A stretch of 31,664 nucleotides of DNA from an uncultured Comamonadaceae bacterium (GCA_946482115.1 CAMLQP010000004.1:1-31664), one strand, 5' to 3'; shown: positions 19,021-26,824, counted from the stretch's first letter. Numbers and translations are program-made. The notes: generated by a model from the letters alone, not told the origin.

Positions 19021-19751
19021 GCGTCCCTCACATCGGCCACCGGGTTGTCGCCGAAGTCGGGCCGCGCCAGGTAGGCCAGCAGCTTGCCGGCCGCCTCGTC
19101 GGGGCTCATCAGCAGGCCTTTGTCCTTCATGCCGACGAAGTTGGCCCGGTCGGGGAAGGCGGCCGGATCGCCCGCGCGCAGCTGCACCTGCATGTCGGTG
19201 TCGATCACGCCTGGCGCCAGCGACACGATGCGTGCGCCGTTGGGGTGCAGGGCCTCCTCCAGCGCCACGCAGCGGCTGAAGTGGTCCATGCCGGCCTTGG
19301 CCGCGCAGTAGCCGGCCTGGCTGGCCATGGCGCGCCGGCCCAGGCCCGAGGAGATGTTGAGCACCTGGCGCGGCACGTTCCAGCCCGCCGTGGCGCGCAG
19401 GAAGGCGCCGGTCAGTGCCATCGGTGCCTCCAGGCCCACGCGCAGCGCGTTGGCAATGTCCTCCGCCGGCACGTCGCCGATCGGTGCGATGCGGGGGATC
19501 ACGCCTGCGTTGTTGACCAGCGTGGCGGCGCTGAAATCGGCGGGTGACAGGGTGGCCAGCCAGTCGGCCAGCCGGCGCGCTGCGGCAGGGGCATCGGCCA
19601 GGTCCAGCTGCCATTGCTCGGCCGCTGCCAGCTCGTCGCTGGCGCGGCGCGCGATGCACAGCAGGCGGTTCCGGGGCGTGAGCAGGCGCCTGGCCAGGGC
19701 CAGGCCCATGCCGCGCGAGGCGCCGGTGAGGATGTAGAGGTGTCGGGTCAT
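19017..19751 (-). CDS. SDR-family oxidoreductase
   Basis: 244 residues from the ATG at 19751. Classical SDR marks: ILTGASRGMGLALARRL at the N-terminus, IARRAS (basic residues after strand 2, which suggest NADPH), LVNNAGVI, the catalytic NISSGLG, and GYCAAKAGMDHF with Tyr and Lys. SLAPGVIDTDMQ follows. It resembles the sepiapterin-reductase-like branch, but the substrate is unknown. It heads a minus-strand operon, with ATGA overlap into yceF. Only 32 bp separate it from the divergent tatD-type gene. The frame is open beyond the start, but the extra residues cross the divergent gene. Confidence 0.9.
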   Translation of the reverse strand: MTRHLYILTGASRGMGLALARRLLTPRNRLLCIARRASDELAAAEQWQLDLADAPAAARRLADWLATLSPADFSAATLVNNAGVIPRIAPIGDVPAEDIANALRVGLEAPMALTGAFLRATAGWNVPRQVLNISSGLGRRAMASQAGYCAAKAGMDHFSRCVALEEALHPNGARIVSLAPGVIDTDMQVQLRAGDPAAFPDRANFVGMKDKGLLMSPDEAAGKLLAYLARPDFGDNPVADVRDA

Positions 19752-19771
19752 GCCGCCATTTTGCGCCACGG

Positions 19772-19777
19772 CACAAT
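19772..19777 (+). promoter_or_regulatory. candidate -10 element (CACAAT), possible leaderless start of the tatD-like gene
   Basis: CACAAT ends six bases before the ATG at 19784, in GGCACAATGAACCC. With usual spacing, transcription would begin at or next to the start codon. The same spacing is seen at the marR palindrome. The whole divergent gap is only 32 bp (19752-19783), so the promoter for the minus-strand SDR must overlap or lie inside coding sequence. Confidence 0.4.
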
Positions 19778-19783
19778 GAACCC

Positions 19784-20626
19784 ATGTGGACGGACACCCA
19801 TTGCCACCTCGACGCGCCGGAGTTCGGCGAAGGCCATGCACTGGCGCTGCAGGCCCGCGCGCTCGCGGCCGGGCGTGGCGTGGCCCGCTGCGTGATCCCG
19901 GCGGTGGCTGCGTGGAACTTCGATACCGTGCGCCAGCTGGCGCACCAGACCGGCGACGCCTACGCGCTGGGCATACACCCGCTGTATGTGGCCGACGCGG
20001 CGGACGAGGACATCGACCGCCTGGACCAGGCCCTGACGGCGCACCGCGGCGACCCGCGCCTGGTGGCGGTGGGCGAGATCGGGCTGGACTTGTTCGTGCC
20101 CGCGCTGTGCGAAGAGCCGCTGCGCTCGCGCCAGCAGCATTTCTACCGCGAGCAGCTGCGGCTGGCGCGCCGCCACGGCCTGCCGGTGATCCTGCACGTG
20201 CGGCGCTCGGCCGATCTGCTGCTGCAGCAGCTGCGCCGCATCGAGGTGTCCGGCGGCATCGCCCACGCCTTCAACGGCAGCGAGCCGCAGGCGCGCGCCT
20301 TCACCGAGCGTGGCTTCGCGCTGGGTTTCGGCGGTGCCATGACCTTCGACACCGCGCGCCAGCTGCGCCGCCTGGCCGGCACGCTGCCGCTGGAGTCACT
20401 GGTGCTGGAGACCGATGCACCCGACATCCCGCCTCACTGGCTCTATGTCAACGCCGAACGCCGCGCGGCCGGCGAGCCGCAGGGCCTCAACACGCCGGCC
20501 GAGCTGCCGCGCATAGGCGCCGCGCTGGCCGTGCTGCGCGGCCTGCCGGTGGACGAGGTGGCCCGCGCGACCACGGCCAATGCCCGGCGCGTGCTGCCGC
20601 GCCTGGCGGAGGCGCCCGGTGCTTGA
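19784..20626 (+). CDS. TatD-family metal-dependent hydrolase/nuclease
   Basis: 280 residues. The amidohydrolase-type TIM barrel is marked by metal ligands: TDTHCHLD (His6 and His8), GEIGLDLF (Glu), a strand-5 His in VILHVRRS, AHAFNGS (His) and the strand-8 Asp in LETDAPDIPP. E. coli TatD acts as a 3'-5' exonuclease and members have been linked to DNA repair and oxidative damage. The YGxHP-like LGIHPLYV is conserved. It leads a seven-gene plus-strand run, and its stop lies within the start region of the next gene (8-bp overlap with a DNA glycosylase). Confidence 0.93.
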   Translation: MWTDTHCHLDAPEFGEGHALALQARALAAGRGVARCVIPAVAAWNFDTVRQLAHQTGDAYALGIHPLYVADAADEDIDRLDQALTAHRGDPRLVAVGEIGLDLFVPALCEEPLRSRQQHFYREQLRLARRHGLPVILHVRRSADLLLQQLRRIEVSGGIAHAFNGSEPQARAFTERGFALGFGGAMTFDTARQLRRLAGTLPLESLVLETDAPDIPPHWLYVNAERRAAGEPQGLNTPAELPRIGAALAVLRGLPVDEVARATTANARRVLPRLAEAPGA

Positions 20627-21110
20627 TGGCCTGCCGCCGGTCATCGACGCGCGCACGCGTCTCGTCGTGCTCGGGAGCTTTCCGGGGCGGGTTTCGTTAC
20701 AGACCCGGCGCTACTATGCCCATCCGCAGAACCATTTCTGGAAGATACTCGCGGCCATCTGGAACCAGCCCCTGACCGACATGCCCTACGACGACCGCCT
20801 GCACGCCATCCGACAACGCGGGCTCGGCCTTTGGGATGTGTACGCCGCCTGCGAGCGCGAGGGCAGCCTGGACAGCGCCATCCGCGACGCCGAACTGAAC
20901 GACCTGGCCGGCCTGCGCGCGCGCTGCCCGCAGCTGCAGGCCGTGGCGCACAACGGCGGTGAGAGCTTTCGCCACGCGCGCCACACGCAGGCGCTGGACG
21001 TGCCGGTGTACCGCCTGCCCTCCACCAGTCCGGCCAACGCCAGCTGGTCGTTCGAGCGCAAGCGCGCCGCGTGGGAAGAGGTGCTGCAGCGCCACGGAGT
21101 CGGCCTGTGA
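20619..21110 (+). CDS. hypoxanthine-DNA glycosylase (uracil-DNA glycosylase family 6 type)
   Basis: 163 residues from GTG 20619, chosen because GGAGG lies six bases upstream and the protein then begins just before the first motif. Motifs of the deoxyinosine glycosylase family are visible: LVVLGSFPGRVSL, YYAHPQNHFWKI, GLGLWDVY, and LPSTSPANASW. The enzyme removes hypoxanthine that arises from adenine deamination, and starts base-excision repair. The family's catalytic Asn lies in the FPG...HPQN region. It overlaps the TatD-type gene by 8 bp and the next gene by 4 bp. Confusion with Mug is possible, but the PSTSPAN motif favours family 6. Confidence 0.88.
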   Translation: MLDGLPPVIDARTRLVVLGSFPGRVSLQTRRYYAHPQNHFWKILAAIWNQPLTDMPYDDRLHAIRQRGLGLWDVYAACEREGSLDSAIRDAELNDLAGLRARCPQLQAVAHNGGESFRHARHTQALDVPVYRLPSTSPANASWSFERKRAAWEEVLQRHGVGL

Positions 21111-21940
21111 GCGCCGTGCCGGGCCACCCCAAGCAAGCTCGAGCCCCCTCGGGGGGCAGCGAACCACGCGCAGCGGGGAGCGTGGGGGCTTTGCATGCTT
21201 TGCCAGAGGTCAATTTCTCCGAGCACGGCGACGTGCGCTACCTGCACCTGGGCACCGAATGGGTGCAGGGCTCCATGCTGATCGACGCGCCGTTCGACAT
21301 CGAACTGGAATATGTGCAGCGCATGATGGCCTGGCTGCTGTTCGTCGAACCCGCCAGCGTGCCCCGGCGGCGCGCCATGCAGCTGGGCCTGGGCGCGGCG
21401 GCGCTGACCAAGTTCCACTTCAAGAAGCTGCGCATGGACACCACCGCCGTCGAGATCAACCCGCAGGTGATCGCGGTGTGCCGCCACTGGTTCAAGCTGC
21501 CGCCCGACGGCGCGCGGCTGCGCGTGCTGCTGGCCAACGCGGCCGAGGAGATCCGCAGACCCGCGCACCGTGGCACGGTCGATGCGCTGCAGGTGGACCT
21601 GTACGACCACGAGGCCGCCGCGCCCGTGCTCGACGACGAGGCCTTCTACGCCGACTGTCGCGCGCTGCTGAGCGACGATGGCGCGATGACGGTCAACCTG
21701 TTCGGGCGCGACGCGAGCTACGAGCGCTCGCTGGAGAAGATCAGTGCCGCCTTCGGCGCCGACGCGGTCTGGGCCTTCCGGCCCACGCGCGAAGGCAACA
21801 CCATCGTGCTGGCCCAGCGCACGCCGCAGTGGCCCGCGCGGGGCGAGCTGGTGGCCCGCGCCGAGGAGGTGCAGTCGCGCTGGGGCCTGCCGGCCACCAA
21901 ATGGCTGCGGCTGTTCAAACCGCTGGTGTCGTCGCGATGA
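21107..21940 (+). CDS. spermidine synthase-like methyltransferase-fold protein
   Basis: 277 residues if it starts at GTG 21107, whose TGA overlap couples it to the glycosylase gene. The Rossmann-type aminopropyltransferase core covers about 70-250: AMQLGLGAAALTKFHFKK (motif I), TTAVEINPQVIAVCRHWF (ribose-binding Glu), VDALQVDLYD, and LLSDDGAMTVNLFG. The usual N-terminal beta-domain is reduced, so real spermidine synthase activity is doubtful. The first 25 or so codons are made of a hairpin repeat (21117-21190), giving an odd Pro/Ala/Gly segment. Alternative starts after the repeat are GTG 21182, TTG 21191 and TTG 21200. The stop overlaps tctB as ATGA. Confidence 0.78.
   Translation: MSAVPGHPKQARAPSGGSEPRAAGSVGALHALPEVNFSEHGDVRYLHLGTEWVQGSMLIDAPFDIELEYVQRMMAWLLFVEPASVPRRRAMQLGLGAAALTKFHFKKLRMDTTAVEINPQVIAVCRHWFKLPPDGARLRVLLANAAEEIRRPAHRGTVDALQVDLYDHEAAAPVLDDEAFYADCRALLSDDGAMTVNLFGRDASYERSLEKISAAFGADAVWAFRPTREGNTIVLAQRTPQWPARGELVARAEEVQSRWGLPATKWLRLFKPLVSSR
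21117..21190. repeat. GC-rich multi-hairpin repeat of Burkholderiales type
   Basis: GCCCCC (21143-21148) faces GGGGGC (21152-21157) across three bases; CCACGC (21164-21169) faces GCGTGG (21180-21185); and AGCCCCC (21142-21148) can instead pair with GGGGGCT (21184-21190). Two local hairpins therefore compete with one long-range stem. The sequence CCCCCTCGGGGGGCAGCGA and the final GCGTGGGGGC look like an interspersed repeat I recall from Comamonadaceae genomes. Only one copy is in this window, so repeat status needs genome-wide confirmation. Confidence 0.6.
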
Positions 21941-22227
21941 TCAAGAACCGCAGCGACTTCATCGTCGGCCTGCTGTGCCTGCTGGCGGGCCTGGGTTATG
22001 CCTGGGCCGCGAGCTTTCTCGAGATCGGCGGCTCCATGGACATGGGCGCGGGTTTCTTTCCGCTGCTGCTGGCGCTGCTGCTGATGCTGGCCGGCGGTGC
22101 GCTGCTGTTCCGTTCGCTGGCCATCGAGGCCGAGGGCGATGGCACGCCGCTGGCCTGGAACCTGCAGCCGCTGCTGTGGGTGGTGGGGGCGCTGGTGCTG
22201 CTGGGTTTTGCGGTGCAGGGCGGCTGA
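21937..22227 (+). CDS. tctB: short TctB-family transporter subunit
   Basis: 96 residues. The start MIKNRSDFIVGLLCLLAGLGYAWAASF and the FLEIGGSMDMGAGFFPLLLALLLMLAGGALL stretch are typical of TctB, the small four-helix subunit of tripartite tricarboxylate transporters. TctB is usually about 150 residues; here the frame ends at the third hydrophobic segment (LLWVVGALVLLGFAVQGG) and tctA begins one base later, so the last helix is absent. The missing part is not in another frame. It may be a functional short form or a degraded one. The ATG overlaps the stop of the preceding gene. Confidence 0.82.
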   Translation: MIKNRSDFIVGLLCLLAGLGYAWAASFLEIGGSMDMGAGFFPLLLALLLMLAGGALLFRSLAIEAEGDGTPLAWNLQPLLWVVGALVLLGFAVQGG

Positions 22228-22228
22228 C

Positions 22229-23743
22229 ATGGACTTCGCCCAGCTGGATCCGCTGGTCCACGGCCTGTCGGTGGCGGTGCAGGGCCCGGTGCTGGCGTGG
22301 TTGCTGGCGGGCTGCGTGCTGGGGCTGCTGGTCGGCGTGCTGCCGGGCCTGGGGCCTGCGCCCGCCATGGCGCTGCTGCTGCCGTTCGCGGCCACGCTGC
22401 CGCCCCTGGCCGCCCTGGCGATGCTGGCGGCGGTGTATTACGGCGCGCAATACGGGGGTTCGGCCACGGCGGTCTGGACCAACGTGCCGGGCGAGTCGTC
22501 ATCGGCCATGAGCTGCCACGACGGCCACCCCCTGGCCTTGCAGGGCCGGGCGCGGCTGGCGCTCAACCTCGCCACCGGCGCGTCCTTCGCGGCCGGGCTG
22601 GCCGGTGTGCTGCTGCTGGCGGTCGCTTCGCCGGTGCTGGTGGCGCTCAGCTACCACTTCGGCCCGGCCGAATATGTGTCGCTCTATGTGCTCGGGCTGC
22701 TGGGCGCCTGCGTGCTGGCCTCGGGCGGTTTCATCAAGGCCGTGGCCATGGTGCTGCTGGGGGCGCTGCTGGGCCTGTCGGGCGTGGACGGGCATACCGG
22801 CGTGACCCGCTTCGTGGGCGACTGGCCCCAGTGGCAGGATGGCCTGGGCTTCGTGCCCATGGCGCTGGGCCTGCTGGCGGTGGCGCCCACCATTGCCTGC
22901 CTGGCCGAGCCGTCGCCCCCGGTGCTGGCCCCGCGCGAACAGCCCGGCGCGCCCTGGCCCTCGCGCGACGAATGGCGCGACCTCGCACCCGCCGTGCTGC
23001 GCGGCACCGCCATCGGCGCGGCGCTCGGCGTGTTTCCCGGCGGCGGGGCGCTGCTGGCCTCGCTGGTGGCCTACGGGGTGGAAAAAGCCGTCTCGCGCGA
23101 GGCCGCGCCGCCCCTGGGCCAGGGCCACCTGCGCGGGCTGGCCGCGCCCGAGGCGGCCAGCAGCGCGGGCGCGCAGGCAGCGTTCATCCCCACGCTGGCG
23201 CTGGGACTGCCGGCCAACGCCATCATGGCGCTGCTGCTGGGTGTGCTGGTGCTGCACCGCATAGAGCCGGGGCCGCAGCTCATGGGCCTGCAGCCCGACC
23301 TGTACTGGGGCCTGGTCATGTCCATGCTGCTGGGCAATCTGGTGCTGCTGCTGGCCAACCTGCCGCTGTCCCGGCTGTGGCCGCTGGTGCTGGGCTGGCC
23401 GCCGGCGCGCTGGCTGCCGGCCGTGCTGCTGGCGGTGGGCATGGCCTACTTCGCGGGCACCCATGGGGCCTGGGCGGTGTGGACGGCGGCGGCCTTCGGC
23501 CTGCTGGGCCATCTGCTGCACAAGCTGCGCTGCCAGACCTCGCTGATCGTGCTGGGTTTCGTGCTTGCCCCCTGGATAGAGGCCCACCTGCGCCGGGCCC
23601 TGCTGCTGGCGCGCGGCGACTGGACGGTGTTCGCCACCCGGCCGATCTCCGCCGCGCTGCTGGTGGTGGCACTGATCCTGCTGATGGTGGTGCTGCTGCC
23701 CTCGCGGCGCAAGCCCCGGCCCGAGGCCCTGACCCGAGAATGA
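22229..23743 (+). CDS. tctA: TctA-family tripartite tricarboxylate transporter large membrane subunit
   Basis: 504 residues, the normal TctA length, with about 11-12 hydrophobic segments. The TctA hallmark near the N-terminus, LLVGVLPGLGPAPAMALLLPF, is present, followed by AAVYYGAQYGGSATAVWTNVPGE and, in the second half, GVFPGGGALLASLVAYGVEK and ALGLPANAIMALLLG, the paired repeat motif. It should import a carboxylate across the inner membrane using the ion gradient. The periplasmic binding partner TctC is not in this window. It is separated from tctB by one base and from the DUF3422 gene by seven. Confidence 0.93.
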   Translation: MDFAQLDPLVHGLSVAVQGPVLAWLLAGCVLGLLVGVLPGLGPAPAMALLLPFAATLPPLAALAMLAAVYYGAQYGGSATAVWTNVPGESSSAMSCHDGHPLALQGRARLALNLATGASFAAGLAGVLLLAVASPVLVALSYHFGPAEYVSLYVLGLLGACVLASGGFIKAVAMVLLGALLGLSGVDGHTGVTRFVGDWPQWQDGLGFVPMALGLLAVAPTIACLAEPSPPVLAPREQPGAPWPSRDEWRDLAPAVLRGTAIGAALGVFPGGGALLASLVAYGVEKAVSREAAPPLGQGHLRGLAAPEAASSAGAQAAFIPTLALGLPANAIMALLLGVLVLHRIEPGPQLMGLQPDLYWGLVMSMLLGNLVLLLANLPLSRLWPLVLGWPPARWLPAVLLAVGMAYFAGTHGAWAVWTAAAFGLLGHLLHKLRCQTSLIVLGFVLAPWIEAHLRRALLLARGDWTVFATRPISAALLVVALILLMVVLLPSRRKPRPEALTRE

Positions 23744-23750
23744 GCCCTTC

Positions 23751-25031
23751 ATGAAGTTCCACCCCCAGCGTGCCGAGCTGCACAACGAAATCCACGCCCG
23801 TCCGCCCGAGGCCATGGCGGTGCCGCTGGTGCTGGCCCATGTGGTGGTGCTGGCCGATGCCGCCGGCCGCGAGGCCTGCCGCGCCCACGTGGCCACTCTG
23901 ATGCGCGAGCACCATCTGCCGCCGCCCGACGCCGGCGCCATCCACCTGCGGGCCGACCTCGGGCCCTTTCGCCTGCGCTGGGAGCTGCACACCGAATTCG
24001 TGAGCTACACCTTCCTGCGGCCGCTGGAGGCCGGAGCGCCGATGGGCGGCGAGTGGCCGCGCGCCCTGGACGTGGTGCCGCAGGACTGGCTGGCCGCGCT
24101 GCCGGGCGAGTGCCTGTCCGCCATGCACCTGTGGGCGCTGCCCACGCCGGCCGAGCGGCGCCCCGAACAGGTGCGCCGCCTGCTGCGCGAGGATTCGCTG
24201 ATGGCCTCCCGGGTGGCCGACGGCCAGGCCGAGCTGCACACCGACCTGGCGCTGCACGCCGACGGCTTCTCGCGCTCGCTGGTGTTCGCCACCGGCATCT
24301 CGCCGCGCCGGCTGGGCCGGCTGGTGCAGCGCGTGCTGGAGATCGAGACCTACCGCATGGCGGCACTGCTGGGCCTGCCGGTGGCCCGCGAGGCCGGCGC
24401 GCTGCTGGCGCGCGGCGAATCCGAGCTGGCCTCGCTGGCCCAGGCGATACGCACGGCGGGGCGCGAGCAGGAGCCCGAGCTGCTGGACCGCCTCACGCGC
24501 CTGGCCGGCGAGGTCGAGAGCCATTACGCCGCCACCCACTCGCGCTTTTCGGCCAGCAGCGCCTACTTCGACCTGGTGAACCGCCGCATCGCCGACATCG
24601 CCGAAGAGCGCCTCGAGGGCCAGCAGACCGTGCGCGACTTTCTCGAGCGCCGCCTCACGCCCGCCATGAACACCTGCGCCTGGTCGGTGCGGCGGCAGCA
24701 GGCGCTGTCCGAACGCATCTCGCGCATGAGCAACCTGCTGCGCACGCGCGTCGAGATCGAGCAGCAGCAGAGCAGCCAGGCCCTGCTGGCCGCCATGAAC
24801 CGCCGCCAGGACCTGCAGCTCAAGCTGCAGACCACCGTGGAGGGGCTTTCCGTCGCGGCCATCACCTACTACGTGACCGGGCTGATCGGCTACCTGGCCA
24901 AGGGGGCCGGCAAGATCGGCTGGCCCTTCAGCGCCGAGCTCACCGTCGCCGCCTCGGTGCCGGTGGTGGCGCTGGCCGTCTGGTGGTCGCTGCGCCGCCT
25001 GCACCACAAAGTCTGGAGGGTTCCCGCATGA
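23751..25031 (+). CDS. DUF3422 family membrane-anchored protein
   Basis: 426 residues, the family's usual length. The signature opening is HNEIHARPPEAMAVPLVLAHVVVL, with HTEFVSYTF soon after. Residues about 200-370 are helical and rich in Glu, Arg and Gln (coiled-coil likely: LLRTRVEIEQQQSSQALLAAMNRRQDLQLKLQ). Two hydrophobic segments close the protein (AAITYYVTGLIGYLAKG and LTVAASVPVVALAVWWSL), so it is held in the inner membrane by its C-terminus. The layout recalls CorA-like channels, but no GMN motif is present. Function is unknown. The stop overlaps the next ATG. Confidence 0.88.
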   Translation: MKFHPQRAELHNEIHARPPEAMAVPLVLAHVVVLADAAGREACRAHVATLMREHHLPPPDAGAIHLRADLGPFRLRWELHTEFVSYTFLRPLEAGAPMGGEWPRALDVVPQDWLAALPGECLSAMHLWALPTPAERRPEQVRRLLREDSLMASRVADGQAELHTDLALHADGFSRSLVFATGISPRRLGRLVQRVLEIETYRMAALLGLPVAREAGALLARGESELASLAQAIRTAGREQEPELLDRLTRLAGEVESHYAATHSRFSASSAYFDLVNRRIADIAEERLEGQQTVRDFLERRLTPAMNTCAWSVRRQQALSERISRMSNLLRTRVEIEQQQSSQALLAAMNRRQDLQLKLQTTVEGLSVAAITYYVTGLIGYLAKGAGKIGWPFSAELTVAASVPVVALAVWWSLRRLHHKVWRVPA

Positions 25032-25672
25032 CAGGACGACTGCGCCGCCGCGCGCTGCTGGCCCTGGGCGCAGCGGCGCTGCTGGCAGCCTGTGGCAACG
25101 AGCCCAAGGGTGCCGCCCTCGCGCCCGGCGCCACCGTGCTGGCCCTGGGCGACTCCATCACCTTTGGCACCGGCGCGCCACCCGAGGCCAGCTACCCCGC
25201 CGTGCTGGCGCGGCTCACCGGCTGGAACGTGGTCAATGCCGGCGTGCCCGGCAACGTCTCGGCCCAGGCGCTGGAGCGCCAGCCCGCCCTGCTGCAGGCC
25301 CACGCGCCGGCGCTGGTGCTGCTGTCCATCGGCGGCAACGATTTCCTGCGCCAGCTGCCCGAGGCGCAGACACGCGACCACATCCGCCAGACCGTGGCCC
25401 AGGCGCGCGCCGCCGGTGCCCAGGTCCTGCTGATCGCGGTGCCCCGGCCCAGCATGGCCGGCGCCCTGATCGGCAGCCTCGGCGACCACCCGCTGTACGA
25501 GGAGCTGGCCCGGGAGCTGAGCCTGCCGCTGCACGCCAAGGGGTGGTCCCGGGTGCTGGGCGACGCCAACCTGCGTTCCGACGCGATACACGCCAACGCG
25601 GCCGGCTACGACGCCTTTGCGCGCGGGCTGGCCGAGACCCTGCGCGAACGCGGGCTGCTGGGCGGGCGATGA
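25028..25672 (+). CDS. GDSL/SGNH esterase lipoprotein (TesA-like arylesterase)
   Basis: 214 residues. A lipoprotein signal is clear: RRR, a hydrophobic run, and the lipobox LAAC with Cys22, so it is exported and lipidated. The SGNH hydrolase blocks are present: GDSIT with nucleophile Ser43, GVPGN (Gly72 region), GGND with Asn104, and DAIH with Asp185 and His188. Residue order and length match TesA/arylesterase-type enzymes that cleave thioesters or short esters in the periplasm. It is last in the seven-gene run. After the stop, CGGGT/ACCCG (25674-25687) forms a small hairpin without a T tract. Confidence 0.92.
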   Translation: MTGRLRRRALLALGAAALLAACGNEPKGAALAPGATVLALGDSITFGTGAPPEASYPAVLARLTGWNVVNAGVPGNVSAQALERQPALLQAHAPALVLLSIGGNDFLRQLPEAQTRDHIRQTVAQARAAGAQVLLIAVPRPSMAGALIGSLGDHPLYEELARELSLPLHAKGWSRVLGDANLRSDAIHANAAGYDAFARGLAETLRERGLLGGR

Positions 25673-25770
25673 ACGGGTCGGAACCCGGCGGCCGGTGCCG
25701 AGTCCCAGTGATCCGGCCCGTGCGCCGGCCCCCCGTGTAAACCCCTAAACCCTACCGACGGAGACCTGCC

Positions 25771-26673
25771 ATGACCGCTGCCAAGCCGCGTTTGACCGCC
25801 GCCGACTTCGACCAGGACCTGCTGATTCTTTTCGATGCCTACGTGCACGGCGACATCGACCGCCGCATGTTCCTCGACCGTGCCAAACGCTACGCCGTCG
25901 GCGGCGCCACGGCGGCCGGGTTGCTGGCCTCGCTGAGCCCGAAGTTCGCCGAGGCCCAGGTGGTCAGGCCCGACGACGCGCGCGTGCGCGTCGAACGCGT
26001 CACCTACGCCTCGCCAGCCGGCCACGGCACGGTCAACGCCTACCTGGCGCGGCCCGCCAGCGCCAGCGGCCCGCTGCCGGGCATCCTGGTGGTGCACGAG
26101 AACCGGGGCCTGAACCCGCACATCGAGGATATCGCGCGCCGCCTGGCGCTGGAGGGTTTCGTGGCGCTGGCGCCCGACATGCTGACCTCGCTGGGTGGCT
26201 ACCCCGGCGACGAGGACAAGGCCCGCGAGCTGTTCGCCAAGCTGGACCAGGCCAAGTGCCGCGAGGACTTCGTGGCCGGCGCCGCCGCGCTGCGCACCCG
26301 GCCCGAATGCAACGGCCGGGCCGGCGTGGTGGGCTTCTGCTACGGCGGTGGCATCGCCCACCTGCTGTCCATCCGGTCGCCCGAGCTGCTGGCGGCGGTG
26401 CCGTTCTACGGCCCGTCGCCCGCGCCCGAGCAGGCGGCCCAGGTCAAGGTGCCCCTGCTGATCCATTTCGCGGCGGTGGACGAGCGCATCAACGCCGCCT
26501 GGCCCGCCTACGAGGCAGCCCTCAAGGCCGCCGGCGCGCGCTACGCGGCCCACCAGTACCCCAGCACCCAGCACGGCTTCAACAACGACACCACGCCGCG
26601 CTTCGACGAAGCGGCCGCCAAGCTGGCCTGGGGCCGCACGGTGGAGTTCTTCAAGGCCCAGCTGCGCGGCTGA
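25771..26673 (+). CDS. dienelactone hydrolase-family protein (YghX-like) with internal Tat-like signal
   Basis: 300 residues. The alpha/beta-hydrolase core has the dienelactone hydrolase Cys nucleophile (GFCYGGG, Cys190), Asp237 (AAVDERIN) and His268 (QHGFNND). An Arg-Arg pair at 31-32 (DIDRRMFLDRAKRYAVGG) followed by a hydrophobic stretch and FAEAQ looks like a Tat signal placed behind about 30 extra residues; this also occurs in YghX-type proteins. GGAGA-type GACGGAGACC precedes the ATG. The natural substrate is unknown; the name does not prove lactone hydrolysis. It stands alone, 98 bp after the GDSL gene. Confidence 0.87.
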   Translation: MTAAKPRLTAADFDQDLLILFDAYVHGDIDRRMFLDRAKRYAVGGATAAGLLASLSPKFAEAQVVRPDDARVRVERVTYASPAGHGTVNAYLARPASASGPLPGILVVHENRGLNPHIEDIARRLALEGFVALAPDMLTSLGGYPGDEDKARELFAKLDQAKCREDFVAGAAALRTRPECNGRAGVVGFCYGGGIAHLLSIRSPELLAAVPFYGPSPAPEQAAQVKVPLLIHFAAVDERINAAWPAYEAALKAAGARYAAHQYPSTQHGFNNDTTPRFDEAAAKLAWGRTVEFFKAQLRG

Positions 26674-26701
26674 ACCGGGGCGCCGGCCCCTGTCACAAAG
26701 C

Positions 26702-26726
26702 CCCCGGGCCTGCAGGCCGCCCGGGG
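26702..26726 (+). terminator. hairpin after the dienelactone hydrolase gene
   Basis: CCCCGGGC and GCCCGGGG form the outer stem; the palindrome GGCCTGCAGGCC lies at its centre. It begins 29 bp after the stop. CAATTCC follows rather than a T tract, so efficiency is uncertain. Confidence 0.5.
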
Positions 26727-26824
26727 CAATTCCCCGCCGGTCCGGGGATGAGGCGCGTCCATGGGCGCGGCGGGGCGCCCCCGTGGTATGTTCCGGCCCC
26801 TGATCGAAGCATTCCTACAAGACC

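Noticed and set aside
22200..22240. A frameshift that would restore full-length TctB
   Set aside because: tctA starts one base after the stop, and its frame continues normal TctA sequence; no TctB C-terminal segment is found in any frame.
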